The notes under the pieces are model-generated. The model ran no database searches and was not told the DNA's origin. It was given only the letters and a program-made list of their open reading frames with translations. Of a DNA stretch of 64,000 bases, positions 45,933 to 54,403 are shown piece after piece. The position numbers and the translations under genes were made by a program. Source of the DNA: Kordiimonadaceae bacterium (GTDB taxonomy: Bacteria; Pseudomonadota; Alphaproteobacteria; Sphingomonadales; Kordiimonadaceae); the NCBI GenBank assembly GCA_017640725.1, contig JAEPQB010000001.1, positions 124,001 to 188,000 of the forward strand, in the 5' to 3' direction. How positions within the stretch are numbered: the stretch's first letter is position 1; every line of letters starts with the position of its first letter.

Positions 45933-46887
45933 AGGGAATACCACTCGCTTTAGGCGCTTCCATCTTGCCAACAAAACCAGCCAAGATAATGACGGTCAGG
46001 ACGTACGGCAGCATGATGGTGAACTGCACCGGAATTTCGCCAATCAACGGCAAGCTAACGCCTTGCAAGCGCCCCTGCAGCGCATCAACAAACGCAAACA
46101 GCAAACAGGCCAGCAATGTCGGAACCGGCTTCCATTTGCCGAAAATCATTGCCGCCAGAGCAAGAAACCCCTTACCTGCAGACATGTCACGGATGAAACC
46201 CGCACCAAGCGCCGTGGAGAGAGCACTGCCCGAAATTCCACAAAGAATCCCCGCAATAATCATCGCCTGATAGCGCAACAGGGTTACAGAAATGCCGGCT
46301 GTATCTACGGCTTCGGGGTTTTCACCCACAGCGCGCAGTCGCAGACCAAAACGCGTTTTATAGAGAACCCACGCCACAACAGGCACCGCAGCGAAGGCGA
46401 CATAGGTCAGCAAATTATGGCCGGATATCAGATCACTGTAGATTGCTCCCAAAAACGGTACGTCCTGCAGCACATCGGCAAATGGCAGCGTGATCTCCGT
46501 GAACCGCATGGAGCTATCAAGAAACGGCGTCTGCCCGCCACGCGAAAACCATGCAATAGCCAGCAATGGTGCCAGGCCGGCAACCATAATGTTGATCGCC
46601 ATACCAGACACGATTTGGTTGCCGCGCTGATTGATCGACACATAGCCATGCAGCAACGCGAGCGCCACAGAGAACAAAATACCTGCCGCCAGCCCCGCCC
46701 ATGCAGACGCGGTAATGGCTGCGGCACTGGCTGCCGCAAACGCGGCGCCAAGCATCTTGCCCTCAAGGCCAATGTCAACAATACCGGCACGCTCAGCGCA
46801 CAAACCAGCAAGCGCGGCCAATATGAGCGGTGCTGCAATGCGCAGCGTCGAATCAGTTAACAGAACAATGTCGGTAAGAAACTCCAT
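45916..46887 (-). CDS. Nucleoside ABC importer permease (second subunit)
   Basis: A 323-residue permease of the BMP-type (YufQ/NupQ-like) nucleoside importers with about eight to nine helices. The N-terminal DIVLLTDSTLRIAAPLILAALAGL and the central AVGENPEAVDTAGISV loop are characteristic and contact the ATPase. Its start meets the stop of the first permease, and its end overlaps cdd. The whole run bmp-ATPase-permease-permease-cdd-deoA-deoB is one operon. Confidence 0.93.
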   Translation of the reverse strand: MEFLTDIVLLTDSTLRIAAPLILAALAGLCAERAGIVDIGLEGKMLGAAFAAASAAAITASAWAGLAAGILFSVALALLHGYVSINQRGNQIVSGMAINIMVAGLAPLLAIAWFSRGGQTPFLDSSMRFTEITLPFADVLQDVPFLGAIYSDLISGHNLLTYVAFAAVPVVAWVLYKTRFGLRLRAVGENPEAVDTAGISVTLLRYQAMIIAGILCGISGSALSTALGAGFIRDMSAGKGFLALAAMIFGKWKPVPTLLACLLFAFVDALQGRLQGVSLPLIGEIPVQFTIMLPYVLTVIILAGFVGKMEAPKASGIPYEKDR

Positions 46888-47996
46888 CAGGCAGCTCCTT
46901 TACCGATAAGCCGAGCGTATGCGGCCGTAACCGGTTTGCGCATCAGATGCGGCATGGCCCCTGCGAAGATAATGACAAGCCCCTGCACAACAACGATCAT
47001 GTCGCTGGAGATGGTGGTAATTTCGAAAGCGATTTCCGCACCACCTTGATAAAGCACACCAAACAAGATGGCTGCCAACACTATGCCCAGAGGGTGATTG
47101 CGCCCCATGAAAGCGACTGCAATGCCAACAAAACCATAGCCAAGCGTGAAGTTGCCGATCAGCCGAAGCTGCTCACCCAGCAGTTCGTTGAGACCCATCA
47201 TGCCCGCAAGCGCGCCTGACATCATTAAGGCGATGATGGTCACGCGAGGCACCGAAACCCCGGCGAAAGCGGCCGCATTTTGGTTCTTGCCTGCCACGCG
47301 CATTTCATAACCAAAGCGCGTGCGCGTCAGCAGAAACCAAACAGCAAGTGCCATCAGAAGAGCAATGAGGAAGGAGACATTCAATGGGCTCTGTTCAAAG
47401 CTGAAACCAAGTACACTCATCAGCTCATCAAACTTCATAAGGCCCGCGCCTTCTGGGAAATCACTGCTTTCAGGCATCTGTCCACCGGGCCGCTGCAGGG
47501 GCCCAACCAGCAGGTAAGCCAACAATGCAGACGCGATGAAATTAAACATGATGGTGGTAATCACGATATGACTACCCCGCGTCGCCTGCAGCCAAGCAGG
47601 AATAAAGGCCCACGCGCCGCCAAACAGTGCCGCCCCGAGGATTGCGATAATGACCGACAATACGGGTGCTGTATCGCCAAGCCAGAATACGGCAAGTGTT
47701 AAACCAAGACCACCAAGCATCGCCTGACCCTCACCGCCAATATTGAAATGGCCGGCATGATATGCGACCGAAACGGCAAGACCGGTGAAGATGAAGTTGG
47801 TGGCATAATAGAAGGTATAGCCAATGCCTTCTTGGTAGCCGAAGGCGCCATCAAACAAGAGACTCAGGGCATAAAAAGGGTCTTCACCCAGTGCCCAAAT
47901 CAACAGACCTGACAGCAAGAACGCAATCAAGGTGTTCAAGAACGGCATTGCAATGGCTTCGACCGCGCCTGGTAATTTTTTGGCCGACGCACTCAT
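46887..47996 (-). CDS. Nucleoside ABC importer permease (first subunit)
   Basis: A 369-residue permease of the YufP/NupP-like type with about ten helices. YHAGHFNIGGEGQAMLGGLG and MRVAGKNQNAAAFAGVSVPR are the conserved cytoplasmic loops that dock with the ATPase. It overlaps the ATPase gene by four bases. Together with the second permease it should form the inner-membrane channel for nucleosides. Confidence 0.94.
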   Translation of the reverse strand: MSASAKKLPGAVEAIAMPFLNTLIAFLLSGLLIWALGEDPFYALSLLFDGAFGYQEGIGYTFYYATNFIFTGLAVSVAYHAGHFNIGGEGQAMLGGLGLTLAVFWLGDTAPVLSVIIAILGAALFGGAWAFIPAWLQATRGSHIVITTIMFNFIASALLAYLLVGPLQRPGGQMPESSDFPEGAGLMKFDELMSVLGFSFEQSPLNVSFLIALLMALAVWFLLTRTRFGYEMRVAGKNQNAAAFAGVSVPRVTIIALMMSGALAGMMGLNELLGEQLRLIGNFTLGYGFVGIAVAFMGRNHPLGIVLAAILFGVLYQGGAEIAFEITTISSDMIVVVQGLVIIFAGAMPHLMRKPVTAAYARLIGKGAA

Positions 47997-49552
47997 AGTC
48001 CAGCCCCCTCAGTAGTCGCTTCTGCATGAGCACCCGCCATCATCAGCCCAATAGTGCGCTCGTCCGCGTCCTGAATATCAACGGTCCCAGTAATTTCGCC
48101 CTCGCACATAACGATGATGCGATCGCTGATTGCCATAAGCTCATCAAGGTCAGCCGACACCACAAGAACCGCTTTGCCGGTATTCCTGAGTTCCGTGATC
48201 TGATCATGAATTTTGGTAACAGCGCCAATATCGACGCCTCGCGTTGGCTGGCCAATAATCAGTGTTTGCGGGTCCCGCGCAAGCTCACGTGCAATCACCA
48301 ATTTTTGCTGGTTACCGCCCGAAAATGATGCAACAGCAAGCGAAGGGTCACGCGGACGCACATCTTGGCTCTCAAAATAACTGTGTGCGGCATCGTTGAT
48401 TGCGGACAGTTTCAATAACCCGTTTTCACTGAAGTCTGGCTCGCGCTGATAACCGAGAATTGAGTTTTCCGTTGCGCTCATATCGGCAACAACACCTGTT
48501 TTCAAGCGGTCCTCGGCAATATGGGCAAGCCCAGCACGCCGCAACTCAATGGGATCGGTCATCGCCTCATTTGAATTTACCAATTCCTGGCCAAGCGTAA
48601 CTGTGCCATCCGACACAGGCCGCAAACCCGTCAACACATCTAGAAGCTCTGTTTGACCATTGCCTGCAACGCCAGCGACCCCAAGCACCTCACCATCAAA
48701 CAGTTCAAAAGAGATGTTCTTTAAGGCCGTGTGCCCCAGATCAGATTGCGCAGACACACCGTCGACTCTAAGGCGAGGGGCGCCATGCTCCTGTCCGGCG
48801 CGCTCTACTGCCCTCGAAATCTTGGCCCCCACCATCGCTTCGGCAAGGTTTTCTGGTGACGTATCACTCGTTGCAACCCGTGTGATCACTTTGCCAGCAC
48901 GAATGACTGTAACAGCATCTGTTATGGCCATGATTTCATGCAGCTTGTGCGTGACGAACAGAATGGTTTTGCCACGGCTTTTCAGCAGGCGCACCAGTTC
49001 AAAAAGCTGATCGCATTCCTGTGGTGTCAAAACAGCAGTAGGCTCATCAAGAATAAGAATATCAGCGCCGCGAAATAGCGCTTTCAGGATCTCCACTCTT
49101 TGCCGTTCACCAACGGACAATTGGCTGACTGGCGTGTCCAGCGGAAGGTCAAATCCGAATTGCTGCTCTAGCCCAAGAAGCTTGGCGCGCGCATCAGTTT
49201 TTGCGTGATCCAACATGCCCTGCCCTTCGGCGCCGAGGATGATATTCTCCAAAACCGTAAATGGTTCCACCAGCATGAAGTGCTGGTGGACCATCGCGAT
49301 ACCAGCGGCCATCGCGTCAGATGGGCTATCTAGGTCAAGCTTTTGACCGTTGACGATAAGGTCGCCGCTGTTGGGTTGATAGAAACCAAACAGCATTTTC
49401 AGCAGCGTCGACTTGCCAGCACCGTTTTCCCCTACAATGCCGTGGACAGTGCCCTGTTCCACGAACAGCGAGATATTGTCGTTGGCTTGCACAGCCCCAA
49501 AGCGCTTGCACAAATCCTTGGTTTCAATGGCAGGGGCTGTTGTCATCAACAT
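47993..49552 (-). CDS. Nucleoside ABC importer ATPase (two nucleotide-binding domains)
   Basis: A 519-residue tandem ATPase. The first domain has GENGAGKSTLLKML (Walker A) and LSVGERQRVEILKAL (signature). The second has a degenerate Walker A, GVAGNGQTELLDVL, and FSGGNQQKLVIAREL. The same asymmetry is normal for this family (YufO/NupO, RbsA-like). ATG at 49552 or 49546 is possible. It energises the two permeases encoded just downstream. Confidence 0.95.
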   Translation of the reverse strand: MLMTTAPAIETKDLCKRFGAVQANDNISLFVEQGTVHGIVGENGAGKSTLLKMLFGFYQPNSGDLIVNGQKLDLDSPSDAMAAGIAMVHQHFMLVEPFTVLENIILGAEGQGMLDHAKTDARAKLLGLEQQFGFDLPLDTPVSQLSVGERQRVEILKALFRGADILILDEPTAVLTPQECDQLFELVRLLKSRGKTILFVTHKLHEIMAITDAVTVIRAGKVITRVATSDTSPENLAEAMVGAKISRAVERAGQEHGAPRLRVDGVSAQSDLGHTALKNISFELFDGEVLGVAGVAGNGQTELLDVLTGLRPVSDGTVTLGQELVNSNEAMTDPIELRRAGLAHIAEDRLKTGVVADMSATENSILGYQREPDFSENGLLKLSAINDAAHSYFESQDVRPRDPSLAVASFSGGNQQKLVIARELARDPQTLIIGQPTRGVDIGAVTKIHDQITELRNTGKAVLVVSADLDELMAISDRIIVMCEGEITGTVDIQDADERTIGLMMAGAHAEATTEGAGL

Positions 49553-49579
49553 TCTTTCGAATTTAGTCGCTGGCGCGGT

Positions 49580-50581
49580 CTAGTGACCGTCATTGCCGCC
49601 GTCGACGTCAGCAACGACAATTTCACCGGAAACGATTTTGGCACGCGCCGCTTCAATCTGTGTCCGCATCTCTTCACTGATCAGCGCGGCATTATGCTCG
49701 TCCATCGCATAGTCAACGCCGCCCTCAGGCAGACCCAGCACCTGATGTCCCGGTGCCCAGGTGCCACCATGTGCGGATAGCATGGCTTGCTGGACCGCAA
49801 GGTCCACTCGCTTGAGCATGCTTGTCAGCACAAAGCCTGGCTGAACGTGGTTTTGGTTACTGTCCACGCCGATGGCCAGGGCCCCGTTATCTTTCGCGGC
49901 ATTGATCACACCGAGACCCGACGGGCCGGCTGCAGAAAAAATAATGTCGACGCCCCGCGCATATTGGGACTTCGCCATTTCCGCAGCTTTAATGGGATCA
50001 TTCCAGGCAGACGGCGTTGTGCCCACATAGTTCTCGATGAACTCCAGGTCACCGCGCACATAATTGGCACCTTGCTCGTAACCTACCTGGAAGCGACGAA
50101 TAAGCGGAATATCCATGCCACCAATGAAGCCGATCTTTCCGCTTTCTGAAGCCAATCCCGCTATCATGCCAACAAGAAAAGAACCTTCATTTTCTTTGAA
50201 AGTGACCGATTGCACATTCGGCAAATCAATCACGGCATCGATCACCGTGAACTTTACGTTCGGGAACTGTTCCGCAACATTGCGGACGGCCACCGAGTAA
50301 CCAACGCCAACAGCAACAATCAAATCAGCGCGCCGACGCGCGAATCGCTTCAAGGCCTGTTCATATTGTGTTTCGCTATTCGGTTCAAAGTCCCTGAACT
50401 CAATCCCGGTTTCACGGGCAAATTGTTCGGCACCCCGAAAAGCTGCCTCGTTAAAAGACTTGTCGAATTTTCCGCCGATGTCATAGAGCAATACAGGTCG
50501 GAAGTTCTGTGCCGATGCAAAGGACGCAGGAAGTATCACGAGTGCGGCAAAGGCCAGCATTCTGAAGAATGAAAATTTCAC
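49580..50581 (-). CDS. BMP-family nucleoside-binding protein of an ABC importer
   Basis: Started at GTG 50581 behind GGGAG, giving a 333-residue protein with a signal peptide (cleavage near ASAQ). The longer frame upstream is dismissed. LYDIGGKFDKSFNEAAFRGAEQFA, VGVGYSVAVRNVAEQFPNVKF and VDSNQNHVQPGFVLTSMLKRVD are the Med/PnrA-type signatures; this family binds purine and other nucleosides in the periplasm. It heads the minus-strand importer and salvage operon and is divergent from upp, with a RutR-like box between. Confidence 0.94.
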   Translation of the reverse strand: MKFSFFRMLAFAALVILPASFASAQNFRPVLLYDIGGKFDKSFNEAAFRGAEQFARETGIEFRDFEPNSETQYEQALKRFARRRADLIVAVGVGYSVAVRNVAEQFPNVKFTVIDAVIDLPNVQSVTFKENEGSFLVGMIAGLASESGKIGFIGGMDIPLIRRFQVGYEQGANYVRGDLEFIENYVGTTPSAWNDPIKAAEMAKSQYARGVDIIFSAAGPSGLGVINAAKDNGALAIGVDSNQNHVQPGFVLTSMLKRVDLAVQQAMLSAHGGTWAPGHQVLGLPEGGVDYAMDEHNAALISEEMRTQIEAARAKIVSGEIVVADVDGGNDGH

Positions 50582-50685
50582 GAAATTTTGCTCCCTATTG
50601 GCGGAAAAATGCCTATGCTCCTTTATGCATCGAACTGCAAGGCGGGCGCAAGGGAACCAGAGCAATTACAGCAGGTCAACCATTT

Positions 50686-50701
50686 TTGACATTTTGGTCA
50701 A
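50686..50701. promoter_or_regulatory. RutR-like box between bmp and upp
   Basis: TTGACATTTTGGTCAA differs from the deoC box at a single base. It lies in the 201-base divergent region, 105 bases from the importer start and 82 from the upp start, so it could control both. A further GGTCAA half-site is at 50674-50679. Confidence 0.75.
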
Positions 50702-50782
50702 GATTAGGTCGACAGCTTATGCGAAACTGGGTAAGCAGGGCGCGCTCCCACTTTGATTGGATGCTTCTGGAGGGGAAACTTT

Positions 50783-51421
50783 ATGACGTCACTGGTTACT
50801 GTTGTTGATCACCCTTTGGTGCAGCACAAGCTCACACTGTTGAGACGCAAGGAAGCGAGCACCGCTGAATTCCGCACTTTGCTGCGGGAAATTGGGCTTT
50901 TCCTAGGATACGAGGCACTTAGGGATCTTCCCCTTGGCAAGGTTCAAATCGAGACACCGGTTTGCCCGGCCGAAGCGCCTGTATTGTCCGGTAAAAAGCT
51001 CACCTTTATTTCCGTGCTGCGTGCAGGCGACGGCCTTTTGGGCCCTATGCTTGAGCTGGTACCATCTGCGCGTGTGGGTCAAATTGGCCTGGCGCGAGAC
51101 GAGGAAACGCTTCAGCCCACCAAATATTTCTTCAAAGTGCCAAAAGATATATCGAATCGCCTGAACGTGGTGTTGGACCCAATGTTGGCGACTGGCCATT
51201 CAGCCGTGCGCGCGGTTCAGGAAATGAAAGATGCCGGCGCCACTGACGTGCGCTTCGTATGTTTGCTGGCGGCGCCCGAGGGCATGGAGACATTTACCAA
51301 AGCGCATCCCGATGTGCCTGTGTACACGGCGTCCATCGACGATCACTTAAACGACAAAGGCTATATCGTGCCCGGTCTTGGCGACGCGGGTGACCGGCTA
51401 TTTGGAACCAAGGGGGTTTAG
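50783..51421 (+). CDS. upp: Uracil phosphoribosyltransferase
   Basis: A 212-residue salvage enzyme that converts uracil and PRPP to UMP. ATG 50783 follows GGAGGGG, and the N-terminus [21 protein letters not shown] is standard. [13 protein letters not shown] is the PRPP loop, and [16 protein letters not shown] the uracil-binding end. It starts a plus-strand operon with the next phosphoribosyltransferase and PunA. It would recapture uracil released inside the cell, for example from deoxyuridine by DeoA. Confidence 0.97.
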   Translation: MTSLVTVVDHPLVQHKLTLLRRKEASTAEFRTLLREIGLFLGYEALRDLPLGKVQIETPVCPAEAPVLSGKKLTFISVLRAGDGLLGPMLELVPSARVGQIGLARDEETLQPTKYFFKVPKDISNRLNVVLDPMLATGHSAVRAVQEMKDAGATDVRFVCLLAAPEGMETFTKAHPDVPVYTASIDDHLNDKGYIVPGLGDAGDRLFGTKGV

Positions 51422-51426
51422 GGTCC

Positions 51427-51981
51427 ATGAGTGTAGAAAAGAAATACGTAACGGCTCAAGAACTGTTGACAGACTCGTTTGAACTGGGCTTGCAGATTTT
51501 AAAAAGCGGCTTTCGGCCAAAGTTTATTGTGGGTGTATGGCGTGGCGGCACTCCAACTGGTATCGCTGTGCAGGAAATCCTGGATTATTACGGCGTAGAC
51601 ACCGACCACATTGCGATCCGAACGTCGAGTTACATCGGCATGCAACAGCAGAAAGAAGTGAAAGTTCACGGGCTGGAGTATATTGTTAACAACATCAACG
51701 CAGAAGACAGCCTGCTTATTGTTGACGATGTATTTGACAGCGGTCGCTCTATCGCGGCCACTGTCGAGCACCTCAAGGCTAAGTGCCGCAGGAACACGCC
51801 GGACGTGATCAAAATAGCAACGGTATTCTTCAAACCGGCCCGCAACGTGACCAACCTGAAACCAGACTTCTACTGTCACGAAACCGATGATTGGCTTGTG
51901 TTCCCGCATGAGCTCTCGGACATGACTAAAGAAGAGATCAAAGCCCACAAGGGGCTCGATCTGCCTGAAATCGAAATCTAG
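51427..51981 (+). CDS. Purine-type phosphoribosyltransferase
   Basis: A 184-residue type I phosphoribosyltransferase. LLIVDDVFDSGRSI is the PRPP loop, and VGVWRGGTPTGIAVQEIL an early substrate loop. The protein resembles the hypoxanthine/xanthine-guanine group (Gpt-like) rather than orotate or adenine enzymes. It starts five bases after upp and precedes PunA, which would supply hypoxanthine and guanine, supporting a purine-base salvage role. The exact base specificity is not clear. Confidence 0.85.
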   Translation: MSVEKKYVTAQELLTDSFELGLQILKSGFRPKFIVGVWRGGTPTGIAVQEILDYYGVDTDHIAIRTSSYIGMQQQKEVKVHGLEYIVNNINAEDSLLIVDDVFDSGRSIAATVEHLKAKCRRNTPDVIKIATVFFKPARNVTNLKPDFYCHETDDWLVFPHELSDMTKEEIKAHKGLDLPEIEI

Positions 51982-52008
51982 CCATCAAACCATTTAGGAG
52001 ACCAAGTC

Positions 52009-52830
52009 ATGAGCTTTGAAGACGTGCAAAACTGCGCCAGTTTCATCCGTGAACGTTTCACTGGCGAGATGCCGAAAATGGCGCTCGTGCTGGGCAGTGG
52101 TCTCAACAGTATGGCCGACGCGATCGACGATCCGACCGTATTCTCATTCCTCGATTTGCCCGGGTTCCCGGAGCCGACGGTAGAGGGTCATGCCGGGCGC
52201 ATGCTCATCGGCAAACTGGAAGGCAAGCCTGTGATTTGCATGCAGGGTCGCGCGCACGCTTACGAAGGTCACCCCGCCGAAAAGCTGGCTTTCTCAACGC
52301 GGGTACTGTGGGCTTTGGGTGTTGAAATTCTTGTTCTCACAAACGCGGCAGGAAGCCTCAATGAAAAAGCCGGACCTGGTAGTTTGATGGCGATCACAGA
52401 TCACATCAATTTCTCGGGCATCAATCCACTCGTGGGTGTCAATGATGACCGATTTGGTCCGCGCTTTTCTGACATGACGGCGGCTTGGGACAAAGACCTG
52501 ACAGCCAACCTGAAACAGTGCGCGGGTCAACTTGATATCCACCTTCATGAAGGCGTTTACCTCATGGCCAAAGGCCCGAACTTCGAAACGCCAGCTGAAA
52601 TCCACGCCTTTCGCATGATGGGCGCAAACGCTGTTGGCATGTCGACTGTGCCGGAATGCCTTGTGGCGCGACATGTGGGCATGCGGGTGTGCGGTGTGAG
52701 CTCCATTACCAACCTGGCCGCTGGCATGACCGGCGACGCGCTGACACACGATGAAACAATGGAATTTGGAGCAATTGCAGCCGTAAACCTTGAGAAGCTG
52801 TTACGCGCCTTCATTGAGAAAGTAGCCTAA
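52009..52830 (+). CDS. punA: Purine nucleoside phosphorylase
   Basis: A 273-residue trimer-type enzyme that splits inosine and guanosine (and deoxy forms) to base plus pentose-1-phosphate. MALVLGSGLNSMA, GHAGRMLIGKLEGKPVICMQGR and GPNFETPAEIHAFRMMGANAVGMS are the phosphate and purine pocket motifs, with the catalytic Asn in the SSITNLAAG segment. AGGAG precedes the ATG. It fits with the exported adenosine deaminase at 59524, which would turn adenosine into inosine before uptake. Confidence 0.95.
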   Translation: MSFEDVQNCASFIRERFTGEMPKMALVLGSGLNSMADAIDDPTVFSFLDLPGFPEPTVEGHAGRMLIGKLEGKPVICMQGRAHAYEGHPAEKLAFSTRVLWALGVEILVLTNAAGSLNEKAGPGSLMAITDHINFSGINPLVGVNDDRFGPRFSDMTAAWDKDLTANLKQCAGQLDIHLHEGVYLMAKGPNFETPAEIHAFRMMGANAVGMSTVPECLVARHVGMRVCGVSSITNLAAGMTGDALTHDETMEFGAIAAVNLEKLLRAFIEKVA

Positions 52831-52848
52831 CCTCGCCAAATAGACTTT

Positions 52849-52889
52849 CTCTGCTGCTCTGATTAAGGTCGACATCCACCGCAGCAGAG
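52849..52889. repeat. Inverted repeat pairing with the ribosome binding site of the MBL gene
   Basis: CTCTGCTGC at 52849-52857 pairs perfectly with GCAGCAGAG at 52881-52889, whose 3' end is part of the AGAGGA ribosome binding site of the gene at 52899. In the mRNA this could hide the site. Confidence 0.5.
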
Positions 52890-52898
52890 GAATTCTTC

Positions 52899-53807
52899 AT
52901 GACGCCCATCGCCAAACGCCTGCTTCTGACTTTTTTGCTTTTCTCGTTTTCGTTGACCGCAGAAGCAGACATGAAAGTCATTCTTCTGGGCACGGGCACA
53001 CCGTTTGCTGACCCTGAAAAATCCGGCCCTGCCACAGCCATTATTGTCGATGGACAAGCATGGATCGTCGATGCTGGCCCCGGTGTCGTGCGCCGTGCCT
53101 CCGCAGCACATATTGCCGGGGAAAACGCGCTGGCGCAACCGAACCTATCGCGTCTGCTGATCACGCATCTGCATTCCGATCATACGTTGGGCTTGCCAGA
53201 CATAATGTATTCCCCCTGGACCCTGGATCGCACAGACCCTCTTCAAATATGGGGGCCACCCGGCACACAAGGAATGGTGCAAAATATTGAAGCTGCCTAT
53301 TCCGAAGACCGCGAAATCAGGCTGATGGGCGCCGAACCCGCGAGCGAGCAGGGCTGGCAAACCAAGGTGCGGGAGACCCGCGGCGGCGTCATCTATCAAA
53401 CCGACGCGCTCACCATTGAAGCCATCCCAGTGTGCCACGGGGATTGGACGTTGGCGTTTGGCTTCAAATTTATTCATGAAGGCAAAACCGTGGTCATTTC
53501 TGGCGACACTACATATTGCCCTGCCCTCGAAGAGGCTGCAAAAGGCGCTGATATTCTGGTGCACGAAGTTTATGACGGTGCGGCACTCGCCCTGCGCAAA
53601 CCGGAATGGCAAAACTATCACAGCAAAGCCCACACCTCAGCAGAAGACCTTGGCCATCTGGCAACAAATGCAGGCGTAAAATCATTGGTTTTGTACCACC
53701 AGCTGACATTTCGGGGCAGTAAGGAAGCCATCATGGCGCAGGTGGCGAGCCGTTTCTCTGGCTCAGTTACATGGGGTGAGGACCTGATGGTGTTTAACCT
53801 GGAGTAA
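52899..53807 (+). CDS. Exported MBL-fold metallo-hydrolase
   Basis: A 302-residue protein with a signal peptide (residues 1-24) followed by a metallo-beta-lactamase fold of the RNase Z/arylsulfatase-like branch. LLGTGTPFADPEK is the opening strand and THLHSDHTLGLPD the HxHxDH zinc motif. Additional ligands are in CHGDWTLAF, SGDTTYC and LYHQLTF. Being exported, it is not RNase Z. The substrate could be a phospho- or sulfo-ester. It lies 68 bases after punA and may be read from the same promoter. Confidence 0.88.
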   Translation: MTPIAKRLLLTFLLFSFSLTAEADMKVILLGTGTPFADPEKSGPATAIIVDGQAWIVDAGPGVVRRASAAHIAGENALAQPNLSRLLITHLHSDHTLGLPDIMYSPWTLDRTDPLQIWGPPGTQGMVQNIEAAYSEDREIRLMGAEPASEQGWQTKVRETRGGVIYQTDALTIEAIPVCHGDWTLAFGFKFIHEGKTVVISGDTTYCPALEEAAKGADILVHEVYDGAALALRKPEWQNYHSKAHTSAEDLGHLATNAGVKSLVLYHQLTFRGSKEAIMAQVASRFSGSVTWGEDLMVFNLE

Positions 53808-53816
53808 GTCCACAAT

Positions 53817-53901
53817 CCCCCTGCTGTCAGCATTGTTTCGTAATCTGTGCTATATTGCCGCCATAGAAGACCAAACAGACTAACGCGACAACAGCAGGGG
53901 G
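53817..53901. repeat. Long-range inverted repeat pairing with the ribosome binding site of the next gene
   Basis: CCCCCTGCTGT at 53817-53827 is the exact complement of ACAGCAGGGGG at 53891-53901. The right arm contains most of the AGGGGGG ribosome binding site for the gene at 53909. The 63-base loop contains TGTGCTATATT, possibly a -10 element. Confidence 0.5.
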
Positions 53902-53908
53902 GACAAAC

Positions 53909-54373
53909 ATGACTATCCACACCAAAGTGCTGGGGGCGATAGTAGCCCTCACCTTGTTTCACGTTCCAGTCACCGCACAATCAGAGGAAGATGCAGCCGC
54001 CATCGAAGCTGCCGCGATGGATTACATCCTCGGGTTTTATGAAGGCAAACCCGAGCGTCTGGAGCGTGCGTTATCGCCTGAGCTTAAGAAGCTGGGTTGG
54101 GGCCGCCGCGCATCAGAAGGCCCCTATCAAGGCCCTTTCTATATGACCCGCGACAGCGCCAAGGAGTTTGCACCCGGCTATTCAGCGAACGAGCAACTAC
54201 CGGCAGACGCCCACAAAAAGGTCGAGATACTCGACCAGCTCGACAAGATTGCGTCTGTGCGCATCGAAGCAGTTTGGGGCATCGACTATATGCATATGGC
54301 CAAAATTGAAGGCGAATGGAAAATTTACAATGTCATCTGGCAAACCTGGCCGGACGGTGTAGAGCGCAAATAA
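53909..54373 (+). CDS. Exported NTF2-like (lumazine-binding-like) protein
   Basis: A 154-residue protein with a signal peptide (cleavage near VTAQ). AIEAAAMDYILGFYEGKPERLERALSPELKKLGW, then VEILDQLDKIASVRIEAVWGIDYMHMAKIEGEWKIYNVIWQ, is the SnoaL/NTF2-type fold of the putative lumazine-binding family. It is commonly seen as a stand-alone secreted protein and its ligand is unknown. A strong AGGGGGG binding site lies seven bases before the ATG. Confidence 0.82.
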   Translation: MTIHTKVLGAIVALTLFHVPVTAQSEEDAAAIEAAAMDYILGFYEGKPERLERALSPELKKLGWGRRASEGPYQGPFYMTRDSAKEFAPGYSANEQLPADAHKKVEILDQLDKIASVRIEAVWGIDYMHMAKIEGEWKIYNVIWQTWPDGVERK

Positions 54374-54374
54374 G

Positions 54375-54398
54375 AAAAAGCCCGGCAGAACCGGGCTT
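54375..54398 (-). terminator. Rho-independent terminator of the deoC/ALDH operon
   Basis: On the minus strand AAGCCCGG, loop TTCTG, CCGGGCTT is followed by TTTCTTA. It lies just past the ALDH stop and also just past the convergent NTF2-like gene. Confidence 0.88.
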
Positions 54399-54403
54399 GA
54401 TCA

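Noticed and set aside
45907-46860. A 317-residue plus-strand open frame
   Set aside because: It lies entirely antisense to the nucleoside permease gene, has a composition rich in His, Gln, Asn and Arg typical of shadow frames, and resembles no protein.
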